From Clavaria fumosa (taxonomy: Eukaryota > Basidiomycota > Agaricomycetes > Agaricales > Clavariaceae), in NCBI GenBank assembly GCA_951802425.1, contig OX637796.1:1550001-1614000 (forward strand): a stretch of 64,000 nucleotides of DNA, read 5' to 3'. Both the position numbers and the translations under genes were made by a program. Positions 24,044 to 35,267 of the stretch are shown here, piece after piece (the stretch's first letter is position 1; each line of letters opens with the position of its first letter). The notes below the pieces were generated by a model, which made no database searches, had not been told where the DNA came from, and saw nothing but the letters and a program-made list of their open reading frames with translations.

Positions 24044-24843
24044 GCAGTGCGGAGGTAGTTCCTGGGCTAGATCTTCGGAAAAGACGTCCAGGAAGTCGTG
24101 GTACTCGTGCGGGACTGTTTCTTCGGGTTTCGGAGGGGGTTGAGTGGTTGCAGAACTCGCGAGTATGGATTCATCATCGTAGGGGTTGTTCGCAGGTTGG
24201 AAGTATAGGAGACCTATAAATTCTCCTTGTTGTTCCAATCAACAAAGCGTGGTGGCCTTGATCAATTGAACTCGCGGAGGTTTAGAAGGTTTCAGTGCCA
24301 AGTTCGCGAGGTCAGAAGGAGGTTTACTCAGGGGTTTCGCGTCCAGGAGGGTGAGAGGGATAGTTGCAGAGCGGGCTGTCTGTCCGAAACTAAAGGTGAG
24401 GTTAGTCCAGTCGATCCTAGGGTTCCAGGTTCGCAACCTGTCGAGTCCTAGAACGACGGGAGTGAGTGGATGGGTCTTGGTGACGAGGAACTTAATGGAT
24501 TGGATAGTATCGTTGGGAAACTTCGTGTTAGCGAGGATGTAATGGGTTATGTTGGAGCTGGAGGAACTTCCGTCGAAGTATTGGAGAGGTAGGGGTTGCG
24601 GGAGTGGTATTAGGAGGTTCGGACGGGTGTTCGCAAGTACAGAGTCGATAAAATTCATGGATGCGCCGCAGTCAACAAGAGTATTTACGGGAGTCGAACC
24701 GAAATCTGGGATTTGTGTCTTTATGAGGAAGGATTGGGAGGACTGGGAAGGAATAGGAGTATTAGAAAAGTCGAGAAGAAACTGAGGAGAGGAGGAACTA
24801 GTCGTGGCCCACGTGAGTATGAGGGTTGGTTCATCACAACTCA
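24044..24843 (-). pseudogene. pol: Pol fragment of A' (protease region)
   Basis: Starts in the -1 frame after gag. The protease site and following region match A residue for residue with scattered changes (MNFIDSVLANTRPN versus MNFINFTLANSHPN). A TGA at 24241-24239 lies where A has CGA, and the neighbouring codon is TGT where A has CGT. It ends at the P2 junction before any reverse transcriptase motif. Confidence 0.85.
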
Positions 24844-26034
24844 GAGTTCCCCCGGAAGTTCCTGAGTCACTTCCTCGTTTAACTCTTCGCGTGGATCATC
24901 GACATCCTCTTCCACTTCTTCTTCAACTTCATATGCTTCCTGGAAGTCTTCCTCTCCTTCCTCGAGCGTAAACACAGCTCGTCCTGCTACTCATCGGTCA
25001 GGACAAGCAGCGCTGTAGTGTCCGGGCTTCCCACATCTCATGCAGAGGTTTCCCTGACGACGATGTTCTCATTCCTCATCGCTAAGGGGGACGTAGGGCG
25101 GATTCGAATTCGGATTCGGCTGTCGAGGCGGATTGGTGGGTCGCGGTGAAGTCGCAGGGTTTCCTGCGGCTGGTCGGGGCGTTGTAGGATTATTGCCAGT
25201 GGCGGGATAAGGTTACGACGTCGTTTGGTAGGTGCGATTTCCGCCTTGTTGAGCCAAGGGGCGATTTCCGCCTTGTTGAGCAGGGGGACGAGGAGCAGGA
25301 GGGTTAGCGCGGAATTGGGTTTGGCAGGTCTCACTCTCATATTCCCAATGCCTCTGATCAATCTGCATGGCCAAATCTCGAAGTTCTTGGTACGTCGTAG
25401 GTTGCAGAATGACTTTCATGGCCTCTTTAATGCGTGTGGACAACGAACGGTAGAGTTCTGATTGAAGGGCAGCCGAGTTCCAGTTGGATTTGAAGGCGAA
25501 AGACTCGAAGCGGATAATGTGGTTTGAAAAGCGTTCGTTTTCGCCCATCTGCAACATACGGAGGTTCTGGTCGGCTTCAATCTGCATGTTGACCACTCCA
25601 AACATCCCTCCAAACTTGCGGATGAATCCTTCCCAGGAATGTAGAGCTGGGTGTTCGGCATTGAATTGGAGGAGGGAGGTGTAGTGGCTCTGCGCGGTGT
25701 CCGTGAGGTAAGAGGCTGCGAAAGTAACCCTCTCGTGATCTCCTTGGAAGGTTACGGGCTTGGCGAAGAAAGTCATTAGGCATTCCGTGATGAAAGGTTT
25801 CCACTTGCGTCGGTCATGACCATTGAACGGTTCGGGACACCTGGTGTTGAGCTTGGATTCTCGAGCGAAGGCGTCTCGGGCCGATGGTCCTTCGGAGGGA
25901 GGGGCCTGGTAATAGTAGTGGTGATGGTGGGTTCCAGGCGCCTCATCTCGAAGCGCGGCAACGAGGTGTGGATGCATAGGGGGGACCGGAGGGACCTGCG
26001 GAGCTTGAGCCTGAGACGGAGGACGAGATGCTGG
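24841..26034 (-). pseudogene. gag: Gag of A'
   Basis: Open from MHPHLVAALRDE (25977) through the capsid region to about 25213 and then broken. It retains CGA codons where A has TGA. The zinc knuckle (C-X2-C-X4-H-X4-C, around 25000-25040) is present but followed by a TGA. The gag end is conserved with A, including the G run before the terminal TGA at 24843-24841. Confidence 0.85.
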
Positions 26035-26844
26035 TCACGTCTCCATTGGGGGTACTGGTCGTGCTTCTGGTCGTGGAATATGGAAGGGTTCGACCGGAAT
26101 CTCGAGGCGGGGGGTGGGTTGAAGGGTTGCTTCAGTCCCTATAGGGTTGCGAGGGAGCGCCCTACTCGGAGTAGTGGCTGGCTGCGTCCACGTCGGCCAG
26201 CTACTGCGAGGGGCGGTGTACCTTGGGATCCTGGAGAGAATGGCTGGTCGCTCATCGGGCGCAGCAGGATTTGCAAAATTCTGAAGAGATTGGGCCGCGA
26301 CCTGGAAAAGCGGGGCCATATCCCGGGGTCCTCTGGTGGGTTGAACCTGTCTTGGAGGTCGTGAGGGGGTATCCAGATCAGGAGGAGTCGGAACTCCACG
26401 GTCAGTAGTTCCTGGATACTGACGCTGACTCTCGTATAACAGGTTCTGTGGGTTAGCTCGGAATCCATCCATCAATCGTACCAATGCCTCGTAGAGGTTT
26501 GTTGTCTCAATGACATATGCAAGTTCTTCATCGAGAGTTCCGGCCTTGTATTGGCAGCGAGTATTGTTAAGGATTTGGTAGGTGCGGTGGCAAGGGCGAT
26601 CGAAGTGCAGGTAGCCGAACTGCTCCACGAGCGATTCGGCCTCTTCTCACGGTGACGAGGTGTGGCTAGGTACGATTTGGGCGGGTTCTTCAGGCTGCGA
26701 TTGAACGACGGACGTGGGTCATTCTTGTACGGTGGTAGGCGGCTCGCGAGTAGTCTCCAAGATCATTGGAGTGATCATGCGGCTACCTGTGCATGTCTGG
26801 AAGTGATGAGTGGTTGGTTGGGGAGGAGTATGACTAGAAGACAT
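26035..26844 (-). pseudogene. Pre-gag ORF of A'
   Basis: Same product as 12915-13724, from ATG 26844-26842. Two TGA codons (26721-26719 and 26649-26647) stand where A has CGA. The frame is open from 26628 to the shared terminal TGA at 26037-26035. Confidence 0.75.
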
Positions 26845-26885
26845 AATAGGGTGCTATCCGGGTGTTGAGTGGTGGGGCAAGGGGC

Positions 26886-26896
26886 AGACTTGATAT
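26886..26896 (-). other. Self-priming primer site of A'
   Basis: On the minus strand ATATCAAGTCT, two bases after the LTR end at 26899, identical to element A. Confidence 0.7.
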
Positions 26897-26898
26897 TA

Positions 26899-26996
26899 TG
26901 TTAGGGCCTGTCCCGTCTCGATAGTAGTGCCGGAGATCGACTTGTTGGTGACCTATGCTGGAAACTCGCTAAGACCAATCAACTGTTCAGCACAGT
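26899..26996 (-). repeat. LTR of A', 3' part (left of nested B)
   Basis: The end of the A' LTR, finishing GGCCCTAACA on the minus strand. The 5-bp ACAGT at 26992-26996 is the target duplication made by B. The sequence continues at 35268. Confidence 0.85.
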
Positions 26997-27721
26997 TGTC
27001 ATGGTCCTAACAAGGTTAGTGGCGAAGGGGTTAGTGGAGCGGAGCGGAGATATTCTATCGGAGTCCGGTCGGAGTCCGATATCAGAGAAATGGAGAAGTA
27101 AACAAGAGGAAGAGAGACTTATGGGACTGCGGCCTCAACGTATGTGTTGTGCCACTGCGTATATACGTGTCCCTATTTATCATACAAGAACAATACCTAA
27201 GGGAGGATCAGAACACAAGTCAAAACTCTGAAGTTGATCGGAGTCCGTCGGAGTTGGTCGGAGTTGGTCGGATGACGTGGAGAACGTCGAGGACGATGAG
27301 GATGAAAGCTCAGAGATGTTTTTAGGATCAAGAGACGTTAATATTCGAACTAAGGAGCAGGGAGATACAGGTGGAAACTTATACTGCAAGGACAGAGTAT
27401 AGGAGTAATGTGAAACAATGTACATATCAAATTACTAGGAGAGTTTCACCACATGTGCCTGTGCAATTTTCATGGAACAAAGAAACAACAACAAAAGTGA
27501 CTCCCATGGGTCAAGGGTATCCTCTCAATAGTAAACAGAATGAGGGGATGGAGGGAGAAGGTTCTAGAACGAAGTCCGAATGGTCCGAAGGTCGGTGGAG
27601 TAAAGTCCGATGAAGATGCGGAGCGGGGCGTACGGAGTTACAGCGGAGCGGATCGGAGTTGGTACGGAGCTCGGAGTCCGGGGCGGGGATAGTGCTTATG
27701 CAAGCGGATGGGGTCGTAACA
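26997..27721 (-). repeat. 3' LTR of element B
   Basis: 725 bp. On the minus strand it begins TGTTACGACCCC and ends GGACCATGACA. The matching copy at 34528-35262 ends GGACCGTGACA, one of the C/T transitions at CpG. Confidence 0.92.
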
Positions 27722-27737
27722 GTATCCCCCTCTTAGG
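27722..27737 (-). other. Polypurine tract of element B
   Basis: On the minus strand CCTAAGAGGGGGATAC sits directly before the 3' LTR. The same tract precedes the 3' LTR of X1 (42353-42368), which links the two families. Confidence 0.8.
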
Positions 27738-27951
27738 GTCGAACCCCTGAGACCCTGTGGCCAAAGTCCGCGTGAACACGTGGCTCCCATATCAAGTTAG
27801 CACCGGAGTTTCGCGGCGCTTCGATCGGAGTCCGAAAATTTTTTTGGGGGTTAAAACGATTGTGTGCGTCGCACTCCACTTTTCTCTTCCTTAACTCATC
27901 ACTTCCACCACTCGCCCCTAACACGGGCAATTCCTTTCAAAAAAACTTATC

Positions 27952-28959
27952 ATGTCCAACACGCAATCGACACCCGGAGCCGGGCCCAGTCGCCCCTCCC
28001 GCCCTCGCCCACGACCCGTTGTCGCCGCCCCCACGCAACCTCACGCGGTGGATGAGGACCCCGAGATCGCGGCCCTCACGAAGAAAATTAATGCGTTGAG
28101 GGAGAAAAGGGCGAGGGAGGAGGAGGAGCGACGGAGGCGGGAGGAGGAGGAGCAGAAAGCGAGGGAGGCAGCGGATAGGGTGCGGCGGGAGGAGCTGGAG
28201 AGGGCGAAGGCGGTGGAGGCGAAGCGGAGGGCGGCGGAGGTGGCACGGGAGCAAGGGGTGGGGAGGAAGCGGTCTCCGACACTGGAGACGGAGGCGGATC
28301 GCGCGGAGTGCACGCGATGCCATAGGTTGGGGGTGGCCTGTGTGTGGCCGAGTGGGGGGCGGGGGATGGCCTGCAACGCCTGTGCGGGGGCGAAGCAGAA
28401 GTGCGGGGGAGGAGAGGTGGAGAGGCCGGAGCGGAAAAAGGCGAAGGGGATGCGGACCAAGCGGTCCGTGGAGTCGGAGGAGGATAGGGCGGAGATGTGG
28501 GTGCCGCGGGGTTGGCGGATGGAGGAGGAGGTTAAAAATTTGATGCAGGCCACGCATAGCATGGTCCTGAGGGGGGTGTTTGCGATGGAGGAGTGGAGGG
28601 CGGAGGCCGCAGCGGAGCGGAAGGCCGCGGCGGAGGATCGGAAGATTCTCCGCGGGATTTTGGAGAAGTGGGGGAAGAGGATGGAGGTGGCAGAGAAGGC
28701 GGAGGCAGCGGAGGAGGTGAGGAAGGAGAAGGCAGAGGTTCTGAGGGCGGAGGCGGAGGAAGCGGAGGCGGAGGACATGGTGGTGGAGGTGACGGGGAAG
28801 GAGAAGGAGAAGGGAAAGGCGAAGGAGGTGGGGTCGGAGAAAGAGGCGGAGGAAGAGGCGGAGGCGGAGGCAGAGGCAGGAGAAGTGGGAGCGGAGTCCG
28901 GGCTTAAGGAGCCCGAAGGAATTTTGCAGGCGTCGCCCGGCTCGCCCCCCTCCGCCTGA
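27952..28959 (+). CDS. Antisense accessory ORF of element B, Zn2Cys6-like coiled-coil protein
   Basis: 335 residues from ATG 27952, on the strand opposite to gag-pol, lying between the end of pol and the 3' LTR. Residues 1-30 are Pro/Arg-rich. Residues 40-100 form a long Glu/Arg/Ala coiled coil. Cys120, 123, 130, 141, 144 and 151 fit C-X2-C-X6-C-X10-C-X2-C-X6-C, the spacing of fungal Zn2Cys6 binuclear clusters. The C-terminal half is Glu/Ala/Lys-rich. A CT-rich leader precedes the ATG, and AATAAA plus T-rich sequence follows the stop, so it looks like a separate gene. It is intact although gag and pol of the same element carry stops. DNA binding or control of the element is inference only; a host gene fragment captured by the element is the alternative. 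Confidence 0.7.
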   Translation: MSNTQSTPGAGPSRPSRPRPRPVVAAPTQPHAVDEDPEIAALTKKINALREKRAREEEERRRREEEEQKAREAADRVRREELERAKAVEAKRRAAEVAREQGVGRKRSPTLETEADRAECTRCHRLGVACVWPSGGRGMACNACAGAKQKCGGGEVERPERKKAKGMRTKRSVESEEDRAEMWVPRGWRMEEEVKNLMQATHSMVLRGVFAMEEWRAEAAAERKAAAEDRKILRGILEKWGKRMEVAEKAEAAEEVRKEKAEVLRAEAEEAEAEDMVVEVTGKEKEKGKAKEVGSEKEAEEEAEAEAEAGEVGAESGLKEPEGILQASPGSPPSA

Positions 28960-29493
28960 AAAATAAAAATTTTATATACTTGTATTTATTGTTTCTTTTT
29001 TCTTTTTTGTTTTCTTTTTTATAAATTTTTTGTTTTTTATCTTTGAACTCGAGTGAAAAGTAAGCGGAGTGAAAGGAAAATAAAGTAAGACAACACGGAG
29101 AAGACGAAGAGAGGTTTGGAGTCGGACTTGGGAGAAAAAATCAAAGGTTCGGAGTTTACGGAGAAAAGGAATAAGAAGAAAGGAGGTTTTTTTATTTATT
29201 TAGAGTTTTTGGAGTTTTTGGAGACAGGAACAGAGAGAGAGACGGAGAGACAGAGAGACAGAGAGACGGAGAGACGGAGAGACAGAAATATGGTTTTTTT
29301 TTTTTTTTGGAGAAGACGGAGAAGCGAGAGATGGAGTAGTATAGAACAGAAAATGTACGTAAGTAGAAGCATAAGAGAGATTTCGGGGTATCGGAGTGAA
29401 CGGAGAAAAGAGATGGAATTGGATTGAATGGAAAATGTACGTAAATAGAAGCATAAGAGAAATTTCGGGGTATCGGAGTGAACGGGGAAAGGT
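28960..29493. other. Spacer between accessory ORF and pol end of B
   Basis: No gene. Holds AATAAA signals, T-rich tracts (28990-29040), a GACAGAGA/GACGGAGA microsatellite (about 29221-29290) and a 14-T run near 29296. Two nearly identical 50-bp stretches (around 29353 and 29431) repeat AAAATGTACGTAA. Confidence 0.7.
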
Positions 29494-32400
29494 CTAGAGG
29501 GTATTGAGAGGTCCAGGCTTGTTCGGATAAGCTTGGTGGAAGTCTGAAACAGCCTCGGAGGCATGAACAAGTTCCGTAGCGGGAAGCCAGGATGTTTCCT
29601 CATTGGTTCCTTCGTATCCGGACCACCGTACCAGGTATAGGAGTTTGCAGGTGCGGCGTTTGTTGATCTTGGAGTCGAGCACTTCGGAGATTTCGTGCTC
29701 TAAGTCTCCATCGATCTTTACCGGAGGAGGCCGGGTGATGGTACGATTCGGAATTGTATTCGGAGTGACTGGCTCCAGCATGGAAATGTGGAAGACGGGG
29801 TGGACGGCTCGCATGGCCTTGGGGAGTCGGAGTACGAAGGAGTGCGAACCGGCCTCTCCAATGATTTCAAAAGGTCCGAGGAACTTGTCGGAGAGTTTTT
29901 TGGAGGGTCTGGTCATACGGAAAAACTTCGCCTTTACGTATACTCGGTTTCCGACCTTAAACTCCGGTGCCGGAGTCCGACGTTTGTCCGCCGGACCCTG
30001 ATAGCGACTCTGCGCTTCGGCGATTTGGTTACGGAGTTCTTGGTGCAGCTGATCCAAGTCTACAGCGAGCTCTCGGGCACGGACCGAAGTTACTTCGTGT
30101 TCGGGAAATACCGAGATATTCAGATGATAACCCTTGTTCGCGAAGAATGGAGAAACCCCAGTGGTGGCGCTCGGGGCATTGTTGTAGGCAAACTCGGCGA
30201 GGGGTAGAAGCTGCGACCAGTTGTCCTGCTGGTAATTGCAGTAACAACAGAGGTATTGTTCCAACGTCTGGTTAGTCTGCTCCATCTGTCCGTCACCCTC
30301 CGGATGATATCCGGAGGTGAAGTGTAAAGTCATGTCCAGGACTTTACCCAACGAGCGAAAAAAATGGGAGACGAACTCGGAGCTGCGATCGGAGGTGACA
30401 TGCGATGGAACTCTATGTTTCGAGAAGACGTGGAATACGAATAGACGGGCCAACTCCGCGGAGTTCACTTCGTCGGTCGTCGGGATGAAGATTCCCTGCT
30501 TCGTAAACCTATCAACAACCACCAATATTGCGGTAAAACCGGAGCTCTCAGGGAGTTGCTCGATGAAATCCATCGAAATGGAATTCCACGGTTTCTCGGG
30601 TATGGGTAGCTGCTTGAGCATTCCATATGGTTTATGCCGAGGGGCTTTTGCCCTACCACAAGTCGTGCAAGACTTGCAAAAGTCTGATACAAATCCTCGG
30701 AGTTTCGGCCAGGTATAATCCCTGAAGACCAAGGCTGTAGTCTTGGTCTGACCGAAATGTCCGGCGAGCGGGTGATCATGTCTCGCACGTAAAACGCGGA
30801 GTCGGAGGTCATTGACGTCCGGTACATAAATCCGTCCGCGCTCGCGGAGAAGTCCGTCGTCATCCATGGACCACTTAGGGTCCACGGAGTTCGAGCGGAG
30901 GTCTTCTAGGATCGGGACGATCACAGGATCGAGCAAGAGTCCAGACTGGATGTCCTCTCGGAGTTGATGATCATCAATCACAAACGACGCGCGGAGTGCG
31001 GGTACGTAAAGTGACGAAGCTCGGAGAGACGATATCAATTGTTCGCTGGAGAACATTGGCCGGAGGTTTTGTGGATTGACGCGGGCATAGTCGCTATCCC
31101 CCTCTTTGGGATAGACGTCCCAACGTCTAGTCAACGCATCAGGTTTCATTCCGAGGCGCCCGGGGCGGAATCGGATCACGAAATTGAACCGGGAAAGGAA
31201 CTCCGACCACCTGGCTTGACGCCAGGTGAGCAGGCGGACCGTGGAGAAGTACTCTAGGTTCTTGTGGTTGGTAACAACATCGACCGGAATTTCAGAACCT
31301 TCGAGATAGTGCCTCCAAGCGGTAAACGCCTCAAATATAGCGAGGAGTTCCTTATCGTGGGTGTCATAGTTCAGTTCAGAGACGCCTAGGGTGCGGGAAT
31401 GAAAAGCGATAGGATGGACTTCACCGTCGGAGGCGACCGTAGAAAGTATCGCGGCGACAGCGTAGTCCGAGGCATCCGTTTCGACTATCAGCGGAGCTCC
31501 AGGTATGAAGTGCGAGAGGATCGGAGCCGTGGAGAATGCGGTTTTTAGATAATCAAACGCGGACTGGCAATCGTCGGACCACTGCCACTCAATGTTTTTA
31601 TGCGTCAAGCGGTTCATCGGAGCAATGATCTTGGAATAGCCATGGACGAAGCGGCGGTAGAAATTGGCGAACCCGAGGAAGGACTGGACATCCTTGACCT
31701 TCCGCGGAGTCGGCCAATCCTGTATAGTTTTCACTTTAGCCGTGTCCATAGAAAGTCCGGATGGAGATAAAACAAATCCGAGATACTCCACAGTTTCAGC
31801 GTGAAATTCACACTTAGCCGGGTTCAGGAAGAGACCGTGCTCCCGGAGCCTTCGGAGTACCTCTCAGACGTGCTCAACGTGTTGTTTCGGATCCTCGGAG
31901 TAAATTAGGATGTCGTCGAGGTAGACGACCATGAACGTGTCGAGAAGGTCGGAGAATATGTCGTTCATAAAGTGCTGGAATGTGGCGGGCGTGTTTGTGA
32001 GCCCGAAAGGCATCACACACCATTCAAAGGATCCGTATCAGGTGCGGAATGCGGTCTTCCATTCGTCACCCTCAGCGATACGGACCAGGTGATACGCATG
32101 TCGGAGGTCGAGTTTTGTATAGATTCGGGCTTTTCCTGGAACGTCGAGAAGATCTTTAGTCAACGGGAGCGGATAACAGTCTTTTTTGGTCAATTTATTG
32201 AGACCACAGAAATCAACGCATAATCGGAGTGTTCCGTTCTTCTTCCGGACAAAGAGCACAGGTACTCTGTGCGGAGAATGGCTTGGACAGATAAATCTGA
32301 TGTGGAGGTGCTTGTCCAAAAACTTGCGGAGTTTGCTGAGTTCGGACTGCGACAGAGAGTAGACCGCACCTGGCGGAGGGGATTGGCCATCCAGCAGGTT

Positions 32401-33324
32401 GATCTTTAAATCATACGGTCGATGCGGAGCAAGGGTATCTGCCTTCTTTTTACTGAAGACATCTGGGAAGTCCCTGTACTCCTCCGGAACGGAGAGGAGG
32501 TCCTGGGGGGTGGTGTTGGGGACGTTGAACGAAGCGGAGGCCGCGCGCGCGGACTCGCTCAACAACGTCATGCCAAAGACTTGGGACCCGCAAAGTCCAC
32601 AAGCCGTGACGAATGCGGCAGCATTCACAAAAGAAACTTTGGGTGTCTCCTGGAGAGACGGAGTAGACGGAAAGGTCAGAGACTGGGTCAAAGACGGAGA
32701 CAGAGGCAGAGATGGAGACGGAGTCCGGGTCTGGTTCGGAGTCGCTGCAGACGACATTTGAACCGGAGCACACGGAGCGGAGACAGACAGAGGGACAGAG
32801 GTGGACAGAGGGACAGAGTGGAGAGTGCTGGCCGGTGCACCCTCCAGATCAGATTTCGGAGTTTTCTCCTCTTTCGTAGATGGTCTGGGCTTTATCTGGC
32901 CAGTAATCCAGTCAACCAGCGGGTTGTTTTGGAACAGCCAATTCATTCCCAAGATCACATCACTAGAGGGATCAAGATCGGTAACTACACACAAGACGTC
33001 GGTCGGATCCATGGCGGAGAGCTGAATGGATAACCAGACCGCTTCGGTAACCCATACAGAGGTGGTCCCGTTAATAAAAACAACCTCCCGAGGGGTCACC
33101 GGAGTTTTCGGAAGACGGAAGCAAGAAGCAAATTTGGCGTCAATGAAACAAAGTTCAGCGCCGGAGTCTATCATAGCTTTGAACGGAGACGAAATAGAAG
33201 GAGAGGAGGCAAGAAGGGAAAGAGAACGATGAAAGGAAAGGGTATCGAGTATCGGTTCAGTACGATCGGAGTCGGAGCAGCCGGAGAGTCGTACTATGCT
33301 CTCTGGGCTGCTCAATCTTTTTTT
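29494..33324 (-). pseudogene. pol: Pol polyprotein of element B
   Basis: Read in the -1 frame from the slip site at 33324-33318. Order: aspartic protease (KAMIDSGAELCFID), reverse transcriptase (LRLCVDFCGLN; YTKLDLRHAYHLV), then TGA at 32040-32038 in AFRT-stop-YGSFEW, the VMPFGL and YLDD region, a second TGA at 31866-31864, then an open stretch of 765 codons from 31791: RNase H (VETDASDYAVAAIL ... TNHKNLEYF), integrase with HHCC zinc region (HPLAGHFG ... CTTCGRAK) and DDE residues (SMDFIEQLP, TSDRSSEFVS, QMEQTNQTLEQ), and a C-terminal chromodomain (LYLVRWSGYEG). Both stops fit CGA to TGA. Length without the stops is normal for a fungal chromovirus. Confidence 0.92.
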
Positions 33325-34487
33325 GGCACGGAGTCATCTCCCTCGGAGGTGATTCGTGCAGTGCTGGCACTGGCCTGCGAGGTCCGCTTACGACACTCGT
33401 TGGCTTTGTGGCCCGCTATTCCACAGAAGAGGCACAGATTATTATTGAAACGCCGTTGGCGTTCCTCTGGAGTCAGTTTTCCATCCTGACCCAGATGGGC
33501 CTTCTTTGTGTCACTGGAGCTACCGGAGTTAGCAGAGCCCTCAGCGACCTTTGGAACGGAGTTCCCAGAAGTCGAACCAGAGTTCACCGGACACTTATCC
33601 GAGGGTTTCTCGGACTTGGTATTAGTGCCGGAAGTGCTCGGGGACTTGGGAATATCCGAAGTCTCCTTTGTTATGGTGTTGTTAGGCATCGGAGCTTTAA
33701 CGGAGTCCCGAGAGATCTCCTGCTGACGAGCCCAATAATGACCATTGATCGCACTGGCCTGCTCGCGGAGTCCGCGGAGCGTGTCCGCGCGGTTAACGCA
33801 GGCCAGTTCGTCCTTGATGCGGTTAGCAAGTCCTTTGTAGAACTGCCGCTGCAACGCGTACTCGTCCCAATGAACAATGGACGCGAATCTGTTGAACGAA
33901 ATGGTATATTTTGTCAACTTCTGGTCCTCGCGCATCCAGAGGCGTTCGAGTTCGAACTCCGCCTCGCGGATCGCGTCGTAAGGACCAAAGTTCTCTGTAA
34001 GTTGAGCAACGAACATCTTATAGTTCAAAAGAACCGGATGGTCTTCACCATCCAGGATCATTGGTTCGAACCATTCCAAGGCGAAGCCTCGGAGAAAGGA
34101 AAGGACATAGCGTACCTTATGAGAATCGGACTTGAACGCTCTTGGGCGATCAAGGAAGTTTAACTGGCATTGGACCAAGAAGCTTTTCAACTTCTTAGCA
34201 TCCGAGCCATCGAATGTGTCGGGGTCGCATGGTTTTACCATATCCGGGCGCTTGTTGGCGTTGATAATTTGCTGAAGAAGGCGTGCCGGAGTTGGTTCGT
34301 GCTCTGCTCAAGGTGTCGGAGGTTCATTTAGCTCGTCATCATCGTCAGTGACTGAGGGATCTGACTCTTCGTCGTGGTCCGGAGGTCCGGACACACTTGG
34401 AGTCGGAGTATTGTCGGCCGGTTCTGGAATGTCGACGTCGTCGGCAACAGGAGGTGGAGGTCGAGCACTGGAACATGTAGTAGGCAT
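33312..34487 (-). pseudogene. gag: Gag of element B
   Basis: From ATG 34487-34485, 40 nt after the 5' LTR. A Pro/Asp-rich N terminus is followed by a TGA at 34310-34308 (CpG-type). From 34241 there are 309 open codons with a retrotransposon-gag capsid region (FDGSDAKKLKSFLVQCQ), a Ser/Thr/Lys linker, a zinc knuckle CLFCGIAGHKANEC, and a Ser-rich end. The stop is at 33314-33312. Confidence 0.9.
33318..33324 (-). promoter_or_regulatory. -1 frameshift heptamer A AAA AAA at gag-pol junction of B
   Basis: In the gag frame the codons are CCA AAA AAA GAT TGA. The heptamer A AAA AAA fits the X XXY YYZ rule for simultaneous -1 slippage and sits one codon before the gag stop. The pol frame is exactly -1. 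Confidence 0.75.
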
Positions 34488-34514
34488 TGTTAAGTTTGTA
34501 TATATGAGGTTTGA

Positions 34515-34525
34515 AGTTTGAATAT
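34515..34525 (-). other. Self-priming primer site of element B
   Basis: Minus-strand ATATTCAAACT begins two bases after the 5' LTR end. It is complementary to AGTTCGAATAT in the LTR (34892-34882) with one mismatch, which is a CpG transition. Confidence 0.65.
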
Positions 34526-34527
34526 AC

Positions 34528-35262
34528 TGTCACGGTCCTAACAAGGTTAGCGGCGAAGGGGTTAGCGGAGCGGAGCAGAGATATTCTATCGGAGTCCGGT
34601 CGGAGTCCGATATCAGAGAAATGGAGAAGTAAACAAGAGGAAGAGAGACTTATGGGACTGCGGCCTCAACATATGTGTTGTGCCACTGCGTATATACGTG
34701 TCCCTATTTATCAAACAAGAACAATACCTAAGGGAGGATCAGAACACAAGTCAAAACTCCGAAGTTGATCAGAGTCTGTCGGAGTTGGTCGGAGTTGGTC
34801 GGAGTTGGTTGGATGACGTGGAGAACGTCGAGGACGATGAGGACGAAAGCTCAGAGATGTTTTTAGGATCAAGAGACGTTAATATTCGAACTAAGGAGCA
34901 GGGAGATACAGGTGGAAACTTATACTGCAAGGACAGAGTATAGGAGTAATGTGAAACAATGTACATATCAAATTACTAGGAGAGTTTCACCACATGTGCC
35001 TGTGCAATTTTCATGGAACAAAGAAACAACAACAAAAGCGACTCCCATGGGTCAAGGGTATCCTCTCAATAGTAAACAGAATGAGGGGATGGAGGGAGAA
35101 GGTTCTAGAACGAAGTCCGAATGGTCCAAAGGTCGGCGGAGTAAAGTCCGATGAAGATGCGGAGCGGGGCGTATGGAGTTACGGCGGAGCGGATCGGAGT
35201 TGGTATGGAGCTCGGAGTCCGGGGCGGGGATAGTGCTTATGCAAGTGGATGGGGTCGTAACA
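34528..35262 (-). repeat. 5' LTR of element B with TATA box
   Basis: 735 bp, TGTTACGACCCC to GGACCGTGACA on the minus strand. TATAAG starts at 34924 and the predicted RNA start AGTTCGAATAT begins 32 nt downstream at 34892. The same start motif, AGTTCGAATATTAACG, is present in the X LTRs. Confidence 0.9.
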
Positions 35263-35267
35263 ACAGT

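Larger units (their letters stand above)
26997..35262 (-). mobile_element. Complete Ty3/Gypsy element B, decayed
   Basis: Flanked by a perfect 5-bp duplication ACAGT (26992-26996 and 35263-35267). Order on the minus strand: 5' LTR 35262-34528, primer site, gag, pol with chromodomain, then an ORF in the opposite orientation, a polypurine tract and the 3' LTR 27721-26997. The LTRs are 735 and 725 bp and differ by a repeat-number change (GGAGTTGGTC) plus several substitutions, so this is not a very recent insertion. Three TGA codons interrupt gag and pol. Confidence 0.95.

Noticed and set aside
28041..28778. 245-codon minus-strand ORF opposite the accessory ORF of B
   Set aside because: Ser/Ala-rich mirror of the Glu/Arg/Lys-rich plus-strand frame, no motif.
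33508..34163. 251-codon plus-strand ORF over B gag
   Set aside because: Shadow of the gag frame, which carries the zinc knuckle and capsid motifs.
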